Notes under the pieces: model-generated
Database searches by the model: none
What the model was told of the DNA's origin: nothing
Seen by the model: only the letters and a program-made list of their open reading frames with translations
Part shown: positions 1 to 6,306 of the stretch, one piece after another
Layout: the number at the start of each line of letters is the position of its first letter
Numbering within the stretch: the first letter of the stretch is position 1
Assembly: GCA_013003805.1 (NCBI GenBank)
Contig: JABDII010000578.1
Span: 1 to 10,091, forward strand
Direction of reading: 5' to 3'
Length of the DNA stretch: 10,091 nucleotides
DNA from: Gemmatimonadales bacterium
GTDB taxonomy: Bacteria > Gemmatimonadota > Gemmatimonadetes > Gemmatimonadales > GWC2-71-9
Made by a program: the position numbers and the translations under genes

Positions 1-1
1 G

Positions 2-187
2 TTCATGGATGGTGAGTCCGACCAACTCCACGAGTTCTATCAGAATCGGATACAGTCTGAACTGGGGCCGCTCTATCGGCATCTGCCCGAAGGCGCGATC
101 ATGCACGACCCGCATGCGTACTTGAAGTCCACCGAGGCAAACGCCGCCCCGGAGACGCTGACGCAACTCAAGGTCGCCGCGCGATAA
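2..187 (+). CDS. C-terminal fragment of an unidentified protein
   Basis: The frame is already open at the left edge and ends at TAA 185-187, giving about 61 visible residues. There is an ATG at position 5, but too little sequence lies before it to hold a ribosome binding site, so I read this as the tail of a longer gene that starts outside the window. The visible part is hydrophilic and mixed in charge, with an EFYQNRIQSELG segment, an HDPHAYLKS segment and a basic end (LTQLKVAAR). It has no membrane segment or motif I recognise, so I give no function. A strong intrinsic terminator follows about 20 bases after the stop, which supports this being the real end of a transcribed gene. Confidence 0.55.
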   Translation, partial: FMDGESDQLHEFYQNRIQSELGPLYRHLPEGAIMHDPHAYLKSTEANAAPETLTQLKVAAR

Positions 188-207
188 CAACGGGGCACTT
201 GCAGGAG

Positions 208-244
208 GCGCGCGCTAGATCCTCGAATTGTGCGCGCGCTTTTC
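208..244 (+). terminator. Intrinsic terminator after the left-edge gene
   Basis: Two GCGCGCGC blocks (208-215 and 232-239) can pair as an 8-bp stem with a 16-nt loop, followed directly by TTTTC at 240-244. A G-C-only stem followed by a short T run fits Rho-independent termination of the gene ending at 187. The alternating GC block is self-complementary and could pair in other registers, and the T run is short, so efficiency is uncertain. Confidence 0.55.
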
Positions 245-286
245 GTTCCGTGCAGTGTGAGTTGTTCCCTGTTGGAGATACACTGC

Positions 287-940
287 ATGTCTGTGACCCG
301 ACACGTGACCGCTGGATTGGCAATCACTCTCGTCACGCCTTGGGGCAGCGAAGCTCAACGCCCTGTCAGCGAGAACGTGCTGATCTCAGCCGAGCTGCCG
401 GCTGTACGAATTGCAGTCGATTCGACGCTTACGTATGTCGGGACCCAGTCACTAGTGCTGTTCGGAAGGACCGATGCTGAGCAGCATTTCTTCGTTGACG
501 CGGATGGATCCCGGCTCCGGCGCATGTTGTGGGTTCAATTCGAGGGCAAACGTCCGAACGATCCAGGTACCTACAACTACTCGCGCTATCCCGTGATGGA
601 CATCGGCGGGCACCCGTTTCATCATGATGGCCGATTTTTCGAAATCAGGATGGACGAGGAGCGATCGGGCTCGGATTTCAGGGGCGCGCTCGAGTTCCTG
701 CAACAGCATGGGTACAGTCTCGGACCCGACGTCATGCGGCAGCGGCTCGTGTGGCTGCTGGATGATCCGGCCCGAAACGAGCTCATGATCATCTACTTTG
801 AAGACTTACAGGACCGCGGACTTGCGCTTGCCGACCTGGAGCCCGGCGGGAAGGCGGCAGAGCGGTGGGACGAGATCGCGGACGCACTCTTGAGCCGCGC
901 AGTCGAGGCGATGACGTTTTCTGATCCTCCATCACACTGA
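287..940 (+). CDS. Exported protein of unknown function, 217 aa
   Basis: I do not recognise the family. The start at 287 is chosen because GGAG at 274-277 sits 9 bases upstream and because it places a signal-like segment at the N-terminus: basic MSVTRH, a weakly hydrophobic stretch (residues 8-19), then a possible signal peptidase site after GSEA (residue 23). The frame stays open upstream to a GTG at 230, but that extension would bury the signal sequence. The mature part is mixed alpha/beta in look, with a GGHPFHHDG cluster at 107-115 containing three histidines, a VWLLDDPARNELMIIYFEDL stretch at 155-174, and an acidic helical C-terminal region. The last seven codons (FSDPPSH) lie inside a 40-bp sequence that recurs at 1667, so the original C-terminus may have been altered. 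A periplasmic or surface location is inferred from the signal peptide only. Confidence 0.72.
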   Translation: MSVTRHVTAGLAITLVTPWGSEAQRPVSENVLISAELPAVRIAVDSTLTYVGTQSLVLFGRTDAEQHFFVDADGSRLRRMLWVQFEGKRPNDPGTYNYSRYPVMDIGGHPFHHDGRFFEIRMDEERSGSDFRGALEFLQQHGYSLGPDVMRQRLVWLLDDPARNELMIIYFEDLQDRGLALADLEPGGKAAERWDEIADALLSRAVEAMTFSDPPSH

Positions 941-954
941 GGTGCCCCATGACC
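915..954 (+). repeat. Direct repeat, copy A (flanks the methyltransferase)
   Basis: Forty bases that recur at 1667-1707 with three substitutions (922, 931, 949) and one extra G in the second copy. This copy covers the last codons and TGA of the 287-940 gene, a GAGGTG ribosome binding site and an ATG (949) followed by ACC. The ATG opens only a short frame antisense to the methyltransferase, so it looks like an orphan initiation site left behind when sequence was inserted or duplicated. Confidence 0.8.
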
Positions 955-1014
955 CGCCACCTTCGTCTCGAACTGGGGTGCCGAGGCGCGGCGCGAGAGC
1001 CCGGCGACCGGGAG

Positions 1015-1617
1015 TCAGCTACGGCGGCGGACCAAGAAGTAGCAGGCCTTCTTGAGCCACAGGTTCTTGCTGCGAACGACATCGCCGTACTCATCGATCC
1101 TCGACATCCACCAACGTCGAGGCTTGACGGTGAGATGGAGATTGCGCCCCTCAGCGTCGAGTATGACTGAAGGCCGCGTCGAGATGCTGAAGAGCGATCG
1201 ATCCGAGACTCGGATGATCTCCCTCAACATGGGTCCGACACGGAAGGGCGGGATGTGCTCCATGACGTCGCAACACCAAGAGAAGTCGAAGGCTCCACCT
1301 TCGAAGGGAAGATCGTCGAGCGAGCCGTGAACGAATCGCACCTCGGGTCGTGCCACGGCGCCCTTCAGCTTTTCGATCTGATAGGCCGAGATGTCCACGC
1401 CGACGTAGCGGGAGAAGGCGATGCCGTGATCCGTCAGCAGGGTCGCCCTCCCGCACCCGCAGTCGATGGTCTTGCTGCCGGCCAGCTCCACTCCGGAGGA
1501 CCGCGCCCACTTCAGCAACCTCGCGACTGGGCCGGCGCCGTAGCCCTCCTTGTACAGGGCCGAGTACTTCGAGTCCTCTTCCCGTTCGTAGTCGAACGAT
1601 TCTCTTGCGTCGGCCAT
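1015..1617 (-). CDS. Class I SAM-dependent methyltransferase, 200 aa
   Basis: A Rossmann-type methyltransferase (Methyltransf_11/25-like) transferring a methyl group from S-adenosylmethionine to an unknown acceptor. The glycine-rich SAM motif I is IDCGCGRAT at residues 51-59. The acidic ribose-binding position is D75 in YVGVDIS. GSLDDLPFEGGAFDFSWCCD at 98-117 gives the following strands, and DVMEHI at 117-122 is the usual post-motif signature. The C-terminal NLHLTVKPRRWW segment (159-170) resembles that of methyltransferases in sugar or surface polysaccharide clusters. This is from memory of the family and not a firm substrate call. No classical ribosome binding site stands out before the ATG. 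The gene runs opposite to both neighbours and sits alone between two 40-bp direct repeats, which suggests it arrived as a cassette. Confidence 0.9.
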   Translation of the reverse strand: MADARESFDYEREEDSKYSALYKEGYGAGPVARLLKWARSSGVELAGSKTIDCGCGRATLLTDHGIAFSRYVGVDISAYQIEKLKGAVARPEVRFVHGSLDDLPFEGGAFDFSWCCDVMEHIPPFRVGPMLREIIRVSDRSLFSISTRPSVILDAEGRNLHLTVKPRRWWMSRIDEYGDVVRSKNLWLKKACYFLVRRRS

Positions 1618-1666
1618 CCCGCCATTCTACGCGCATCCTCTGTCGAGGGAAACCCAGCCTGTGCCG

Positions 1667-1707
1667 CGTTTTCCGATCCTCCTTCACACTGAGGGTGCCC
1701 CGTGACC
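1667..1707 (+). repeat. Direct repeat, copy B (start of DUF2177 gene)
   Basis: The second copy of the 40-bp element at 915-954, with 37 of 40 aligned bases identical and one inserted G. Here the GAGGG ribosome binding site (1691-1695) and GTG start (1702) drive the real DUF2177 gene. Similarity stops right after the second codon (ACC) and, at the left, just before CGTTTT. So the repeat is a junction-sized unit and not part of a longer gene duplication. Confidence 0.8.
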
Positions 1708-2109
1708 ACTGCCGCATTCATCAAACTCTACTTTGCAACCCTCGTCGTCTTCCTCGCCATCGATATGGTCTGGCTGGGGGTAGCGGCCAAGGGGTTCTAC
1801 CAGCGCTATCTCGGAGAGCTCCTGCGCCCGGACGTGCGCTGGGGTGCCGCGATCCTGTTCTACCTGATCTTCGTTGGTGGGATCCTACTGTTCGCGGTCC
1901 TGCCCGCGCTCGAGCGGGCTTCGTTCCGGCATGCCGTACTGCTCGGCGGCCTGTTCGGCATGATCGCCTACGCCACTTACGATCTGACCAACTTGGCAAC
2001 GCTCAAGGGCTTTCCGCCGGTCGTCGCGGTAGTGGACATGGTGTGGGGCTTCGTGTTGACGGCTGTGGTGGCGGGGGCGGGGTATAGAATCGCAGGATGG
2101 ATTGCGTAG
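1702..2109 (+). CDS. DUF2177 family membrane protein, 135 aa
   Basis: Recognised as the DUF2177 (COG4852) family of small integral membrane proteins, whose biochemical role is unknown. Four hydrophobic segments are visible at about residues 6-28, 46-68, 77-97 and 108-131. Family-like features are DMVWLGVAAKGFYQRYLG at 21-38, YATYDLTNLATLKGFP at 90-105 and a VDMVWG stretch at 111-116. The length is normal for the family. The start is GTG at 1702, with GAGGG at 1691-1695 six bases upstream; both lie inside direct repeat copy B. The 3' end converges on the kinase gene with only 39 bases between stops. Before the methyltransferase segment was inserted this gene may have directly followed the 287-940 gene. 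Confidence 0.9.
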   Translation: MTTAAFIKLYFATLVVFLAIDMVWLGVAAKGFYQRYLGELLRPDVRWGAAILFYLIFVGGILLFAVLPALERASFRHAVLLGGLFGMIAYATYDLTNLATLKGFPPVVAVVDMVWGFVLTAVVAGAGYRIAGWIA

Positions 2110-2148
2110 GCGCTAACAGCTGTAGCTTCGCGGATAGCCGATCGCTCT

Positions 2149-4605
2149 TCATTCCAACCCAGACTCCTTCCGAAGCGCTACAAACCGCGGATTGTGCTTC
2201 ACCCGCTCGTACCAGGCGCCAAAGGATAGGAATAGCGGATCGATCACGGCACTGCCTCCCCGAGCGGCCTCCGCGAGGGTCGCCGCCAGCGCTTCGTTCT
2301 CCCCGAGCCCCCAGTAGAACCAGACTCGATCCTGCCATGAGATGGAATCGACCGATGTGCCCCACAGGTCAGGCACCTGGGCCACCGCTTGCCGAAGCGA
2401 TGCTCGCAGCGTGGTGTCCGTGTGGGCCGCGAAGATGAGGCGATAGATCTCGGCGGCGAGCGCATTTCCTTCCTGGGACCCGGTGTTAAATGGGCTGATC
2501 TGCCACCACTCCTGAAACAGCGCGTACGCCCCGTCGGGCCGCCCGGCGTCAGCGTAGGCGTCGATCTGATTGAAGAGTGCGTTCCCTGTGTCTCCTCCGA
2601 GCTCTCTAGCTCGCTGGGCCGCCGCCACCGCCTCGGCGAACCGGTCGGAGGCCTGAAGTGAGCGGCCCAGCACGAAGTTGATCACCGGCGAGAGCGCGTC
2701 CAATGTGTGGGCGCGCTCTGCCTCGACCAGGGATTCCGGAAATCGCTGCAGGACGTAGTACAGTTCGGCCAGCCACTGATGCGCCGTGGCGTAGTCGGGA
2801 TCCAGCTCGATGGCGCGTAGGTAGTGTCTCTCCGCCTCGTTCCAATTCCAGTCGGCTTCCTTCACCACATTGCCGAGCGACGCATGCGCCTCGGCCAGCG
2901 TGCTGTCCAACAGGAGGGCTCGATTGGCGGCGTCTCTGGCACGAGCGTAGGCCTCATCGCTGGGGATCGTCCGGACTCTGTAGTACGGGAAGAGCGCGTA
3001 GGTGTCGGCCAACCCGGTGTAGGCCCGGGCAAAGCCCGGGTCGCGCTCGACGGCCTGCTGGAAGAACTCGGCGGCCTGCACCAAATCGGGGCCGAGCCGC
3101 GTGCGCCAGTGGAAGCGACCCAGGGTGTAGAGATTGTAGGCGTCGAGGTCGGTTGTAGCCGCCCGCTGCAACGCCTCGCGATCGGCGGTGCGGAGCGATC
3201 CCTCGAGTGCCAGCGCCACCCGTTCCGAGAGGTCTGACTGGAGCTGAAAGACATCGGCCAACACCGACTCGTAGGGCTCGCTCCAGACCTCGGTCCCGTC
3301 CGACACCTTGATCAGCGCCGGCGACACCCGTACCCGACTCGCCCCGTCTGAGGCCCCGGCCCAGCGCACCGAACCGTCGAGCACGTACTCGGCACCGAGT
3401 TCCTGCCCGAACTCAGGCGCGGTCAGGCCCGAGGCGCGGTACTGATACGCACTGCTCCGCGCGATCACGCTCAGTCCCGATACCCGACTCAGGCGACTAG
3501 TGAGTTCTTCGGTCAAACCATCGGCGAAGTACTGCTCCTCAGCAGGGCCCAGGTTCTCGAACGGAAGAACCGCGAGCACCGTGCGTCCTGCGGCGGCTCC
3601 TCCACCGGATCCATCACGCATGAGGTTCAGGACTCCGACCACGATGACGAGGATGGCCACCGCGGCGGCGGCGTAGATCATGGAACGATTGAACCGCGGC
3701 GCTGCCGCCTCCGCGGTGCGCGCCGCGGCGGTCGGGTCCATCCCTCCACTCGGCGTGGCCAGCGCGTCCAGCGTGTGGAGTATCTCATCCGCCGCTTGGG
3801 GCCGGTCGGCTGCGCGCTTCGCGAGGCAGCTCATCACGAGGTCGGCCAGGAGCGGCGGTACCGTCGGGCGGATCTTGCTCACCGCTTCGGGCTCGAGCGT
3901 CACATGCGCCGCGAGCATGCCCTGGGGTGAGCGGCCGCTGAACAGCTGCGAGCCGGTCAGCATCTCGTACGCCACGGCTCCCAGGGCATAGATATCCGCT
4001 CGGTGATCGGTGGTCGGATCGGCCGCGGCCTGTTCGGGCGCCATGTAGGCAGGAGTGCCCAACGCAATGCCGAGTGAGGTGAGACGGCCCTGGCTCCCTT
4101 CGGTCGCAGAAGAGGACAACGCCTTGGCCACGCCGAAGTCGGCCACCATGGCGGAACCACCGGAGATCAGGATGTTGTCTGGCTTGATGTCGCGGTGCAC
4201 CACGCCCTGATCATGCGCGTATCCCAGGGCGAGGGTCACTTCGCGCAGGATCTGAACCGTTTCCTTGACGGAGAGCTCACCGCCCCGGGTAAGCTTGGTG
4301 CGGAGGGACTCTCCTTCCACGTAAGGCATGGTGAAATAGGGGAGCCCATTCGCATCGCCTGCGGTCAAGAGCGGCACGATGTGGGCATGCTGCAGTCGAG
4401 CGGCAACAGCGATTTCACGCTTGAACCGCTCGATGTTGACCCCACCTGCCAACTCCTGCGGCAGCACCTTGACCACCACCTTCCGATCCAAGGCGGTCTC
4501 GGTTGCGAGGAAGACTCGGCTCATCCCCCCGCCACCGAGCTCCTCCTCGATCCGGTAGGCGTCGCCCAGGCTGGCCTGGAGCTCCTGCTTCAGGTCGGTG
4601 CTCAT
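2149..4605 (-). CDS. Membrane Ser/Thr protein kinase with TolB-N-like and TPR region, 818 aa
   Basis: A Hanks-type (PknB-like) kinase with a cytoplasmic catalytic domain and a large C-terminal region probably outside the membrane. Kinase landmarks are the glycine loop GGGGMSRVF (24-32), VVVKVL with catalytic Lys46, HRDIKPDN (137-144, Asp139), DFG (156-158), GTPAYMAPEQ (183-192) and the DIYALG helix (204-209). All key residues are present, so it should be active. A single membrane span lies at about 309-329. Residues 343-450 (LAVLPFENLG to VWSEPY) match the TolB-N/FlgO-like domain common after such kinases, and 495-700 holds TPR-like helices such as ERHYLRAIELDPDYATAH. This architecture is common in Gemmatimonadota and Acidobacteriota, where most members have unknown ligands. 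No clear ribosome binding site precedes the ATG at 4605. The gene is divergent from the lipoprotein gene. Confidence 0.95.
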   Translation of the reverse strand: MSTDLKQELQASLGDAYRIEEELGGGGMSRVFLATETALDRKVVVKVLPQELAGGVNIERFKREIAVAARLQHAHIVPLLTAGDANGLPYFTMPYVEGESLRTKLTRGGELSVKETVQILREVTLALGYAHDQGVVHRDIKPDNILISGGSAMVADFGVAKALSSSATEGSQGRLTSLGIALGTPAYMAPEQAAADPTTDHRADIYALGAVAYEMLTGSQLFSGRSPQGMLAAHVTLEPEAVSKIRPTVPPLLADLVMSCLAKRAADRPQAADEILHTLDALATPSGGMDPTAAARTAEAAAPRFNRSMIYAAAAVAILVIVVGVLNLMRDGSGGGAAAGRTVLAVLPFENLGPAEEQYFADGLTEELTSRLSRVSGLSVIARSSAYQYRASGLTAPEFGQELGAEYVLDGSVRWAGASDGASRVRVSPALIKVSDGTEVWSEPYESVLADVFQLQSDLSERVALALEGSLRTADREALQRAATTDLDAYNLYTLGRFHWRTRLGPDLVQAAEFFQQAVERDPGFARAYTGLADTYALFPYYRVRTIPSDEAYARARDAANRALLLDSTLAEAHASLGNVVKEADWNWNEAERHYLRAIELDPDYATAHQWLAELYYVLQRFPESLVEAERAHTLDALSPVINFVLGRSLQASDRFAEAVAAAQRARELGGDTGNALFNQIDAYADAGRPDGAYALFQEWWQISPFNTGSQEGNALAAEIYRLIFAAHTDTTLRASLRQAVAQVPDLWGTSVDSISWQDRVWFYWGLGENEALAATLAEAARGGSAVIDPLFLSFGAWYERVKHNPRFVALRKESGLE

Positions 4606-4648
4606 TCATGGCAAGGTATGGATTGAAGGGCGGGGGAGCTAGCTGCAA

Positions 4649-4677
4649 TTGGCAGAATCTCGTTCCAGCCATAGATT
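4649..4677 (+). promoter_or_regulatory. Candidate sigma-70-type promoter for the lipoprotein gene
   Basis: TTGGCA at 4649-4654 matches five of six -35 consensus positions. After a 17-base spacer, TAGATT at 4672-4677 matches four of six -10 positions. This would start transcription near 4684, about 36 bases before the ATG at 4720. It lies in the 114-base divergent spacer between the kinase and the lipoprotein genes. Matches of this quality can occur by chance. Confidence 0.35.
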
Positions 4678-4719
4678 TGCGCCTAGCCAATGGCTGATGG
4701 CTTACACAAAGGAGGATCC

Positions 4720-5208
4720 ATGCTTTCTCGAAGTCTCTTCGCTGGTGCTGCTCTCGCGTTTGCAGTCGCCGCCTGTCAGCCAGCCGCTGAGGCTCCCGCC
4801 ATGCCAGCCGCGTTGAGCGAGCAGGACATGGCGACGATCCGCGGCATGCTGGAAAGCTACGGAACGACCGTGACCGCCAAGGACTGGGCGACGTACATTG
4901 GCTACTACGCCGACGATGCCGTCCGGATGCCGCCCAATGAGCCCATGTATCAAGGTAAAGACGCCATCTTGGCGTACGCGGAAGCCCTGCCAGCGGTGAC
5001 CAACCTCACCCTCACGACTCAGCTCATCGATGGCCAGGGCAATCTGGCCTATGCGCGAGGCTCCTACTCCTTCGATGTGGGCCCGGCCGAAGGCGAACTG
5101 ATGAACATGGTCGGGAAGTGGCACGCCATCTACGAGCGCCAGGCCGACGGTTCATGGCTCTGCGTGAGTGACATCTGGAACACGGATGCGCCGGTTCCAG
5201 CGATGTGA
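4720..5208 (+). CDS. NTF2-like (SnoaL/DUF4440-type) lipoprotein, 162 aa
   Basis: The start at 4720 follows an AAAGGAGG sequence (4708-4715) with four bases of spacing, the strongest ribosome binding site in the window. The frame is open to 4690, but that longer form would block the signal sequence. The N-terminus is a lipoprotein signal peptide: basic MLSRS, a hydrophobic core, and the lipobox AVAAC with Cys19. After a short Pro/Ala linker, residues 33-155 look like one NTF2-fold domain of the SnoaL/DUF4440/SgcJ group: an opening helix (SEQDMATIRGMLESYG), the TAKDWATYIGYYADDAVRMPPN segment at 52-73, YQGKDAI at 77-83 and a C-terminal GKWHAIYER plus DGSWLCVSDIW strand pair (132-153). Family members bind small hydrophobic ligands or act as isomerases or cyclases, but many have no known role. 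The ligand cannot be read from the sequence. Confidence 0.9.
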   Translation: MLSRSLFAGAALAFAVAACQPAAEAPAMPAALSEQDMATIRGMLESYGTTVTAKDWATYIGYYADDAVRMPPNEPMYQGKDAILAYAEALPAVTNLTLTTQLIDGQGNLAYARGSYSFDVGPAEGELMNMVGKWHAIYERQADGSWLCVSDIWNTDAPVPAM

Positions 5209-5269
5209 GTTATGAATAGGGCAAACAGCTAAGCCGGATGTGAGGAGAGATCAAAAGAAGGCCGCCAGG

Positions 5270-5330
5270 TATCAGCTATCAGTCTCTGCAATGCCGACCT
5301 CCAACGACCGATAGCTGATAGCGGATAGCC
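5270..5330 (+). repeat. Opposed 7-bp repeat units forming an 11-bp inverted repeat
   Basis: Two 7-bp units read TATCAGC and TATCAGT (5270-5283), and three opposing units read GATAGCT, GATAGCG and GATAGCC (5310-5330). TATCAGCTATC (5270-5280) and GATAGCTGATA (5310-5320) are perfect 11-bp complements separated by 29 bases, so a hairpin can form. It ends 18 bases before the NmrA start. It could be a weak terminator for the lipoprotein gene, although no T run follows, or a repetitive intergenic element. Confidence 0.75.
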
Positions 5331-5348
5331 CAGCACACCAGGAGCGCG

Positions 5349-6293
5349 ATGTCGAATCACACTCGAGGCCCGGTGCTGGTCACCGGCGCCACCGGTCGGC
5401 AGGGCGGTGCCACGGCGCGCCATCTCCTGGAGCGCGGGTGGCCGGTCCGGGCCTTCACTCGGAATCCCGATACGCCGGCTGCCCGGGCGCTCGCGGAGCG
5501 TGGAGCCGAGGTAGTGCAGGGAGACTACAATGACCCTGCGTCGCTAACGCGGGCGGTAGAGGGCGTCCACGGCGTCTTCAGCCTGCAGGATTGGTGGGTG
5601 GCCGGCCTGGACGGGGAGGTGCGGCAGGGTCGGGCGCTGGCCGAAGCTGCCAAGCAGGTCGAGGTCAAGCATTTTGTGTATACCTCGGTGGGTGGCGCCG
5701 AGCGGGCCACGGGTGTGCCGCACTTCGAGACCAAATGGGTGCTGGAGCAGTACATCCGGAAGCTGCACCTTCCGGCGACCTTCCTGCGGCCGGTCTCCTT
5801 CATGGAGAATTATTACATGCCCCAGGTCGAGAAGGGGATCCTCAAGGGTCGCTTCCTCGATGGGGTCCGCGCCGACAAGCCCTATCAACTGATCGCGGTG
5901 GATGACATCGGCGCGTTTGCCGCGGCGGTGTTCGACCGGGGCGACGAGATGATCGGCCAGGCGATCGAGATCGCTGGCGACGAGCTGACCAACCTCGAGA
6001 TCGCTGCCACCTTCACCCGGGTCATGGGCCGCCCCGTCAAGTTCATGCGGATCCCGCTTCTCATGATCCGGCTCGGCGGCGGCCCGGACGTGGCACTCAT
6101 GTACAAGTGGTTCAATCGGCACGGCTACGAGGCCGACATCCCGCGTCTCAAAGAGCGCTTTCCGGAGGTCCGGCTGACCTCGCTCGAGGATTGGATCAGG
6201 CGGGAGGGCTGGGCCGAGAAGACGATTTACCAACCGCACGCCAAGACGTGGAAGCCGAAGAAGGCAGTCGCAAGTCGTAAGACTCAAGACTAA
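5349..6293 (+). CDS. NmrA-family NAD(P)-binding protein, 314 aa
   Basis: An atypical short-chain dehydrogenase of the NmrA/HSCARG type. The nucleotide-binding glycine motif is TGATGRQGG at 12-20, and RAFTRNP (34-40) puts an Arg where NADP-preferring members carry one. GDYNDPASL (58-66), HFVYTSVGGAE (108-118), HFETKWVLEQYI (125-136, with Lys129 in the usual YxxxK lysine region) and LRPVSFMENY (146-155) are family hallmarks. The usual catalytic Tyr is not obvious, so it may be a redox sensor or a reductase. Start at 5349 with AGGAG at 5340-5344. The last codons (AVASRKTQD) are encoded inside a 7-bp repeat array, which also supplies the stop. The next gene begins 13 bases after the stop, so the two may be co-transcribed. 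Confidence 0.92.
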   Translation: MSNHTRGPVLVTGATGRQGGATARHLLERGWPVRAFTRNPDTPAARALAERGAEVVQGDYNDPASLTRAVEGVHGVFSLQDWWVAGLDGEVRQGRALAEAAKQVEVKHFVYTSVGGAERATGVPHFETKWVLEQYIRKLHLPATFLRPVSFMENYYMPQVEKGILKGRFLDGVRADKPYQLIAVDDIGAFAAAVFDRGDEMIGQAIEIAGDELTNLEIAATFTRVMGRPVKFMRIPLLMIRLGGGPDVALMYKWFNRHGYEADIPRLKERFPEVRLTSLEDWIRREGWAEKTIYQPHAKTWKPKKAVASRKTQD

Positions 6294-6306
6294 AGACTAT
6301 CAATCA
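6265..6306 (+). repeat. Heptamer array at the NmrA/M20 junction
   Basis: Read in steps of seven, this stretch is CAGTCGC, AAGTCGT, AAGACTC, AAGACTA, AAGACTA and then TCAATCA, ending exactly at the ATG at 6307. Three units share AAGACT and two share AGTCG. The array encodes the last residues and the stop of the NmrA protein and takes up the region where the M20 ribosome binding site would be expected. Confidence 0.7.

Noticed and set aside
230..286. Upstream GTG start for the exported protein
   Set aside because: It would add residues in front of the signal peptide and overlaps the terminator stem. The ATG at 287 has a GGAG site.
949..1170. Plus-strand frame of 73 codons starting at the orphan ATG in repeat copy A
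   Set aside because: It has a good ribosome binding site, but its sequence is composition-biased and lies antisense to the well-supported methyltransferase. The start is better explained as a duplicated initiation region.
915..1707. Classical insertion sequence with target-site duplication
   Set aside because: There is no transposase, the inserted gene is a methyltransferase, no terminal inverted repeats are visible, and 40 bp is too long and too diverged for a typical target duplication.
1350..2087. Long plus-strand frame of 245 codons
   Set aside because: It is dominated by Arg, Pro and Ser, spans the methyltransferase antisense and DUF2177 in another frame, and shows no domain. It is a shadow of GC-rich codon bias.
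5544..6287. Minus-strand frame of 247 codons opposite the NmrA gene
   Set aside because: Antisense to a clear NmrA coding sequence, with no ribosome binding site support and no recognisable fold.
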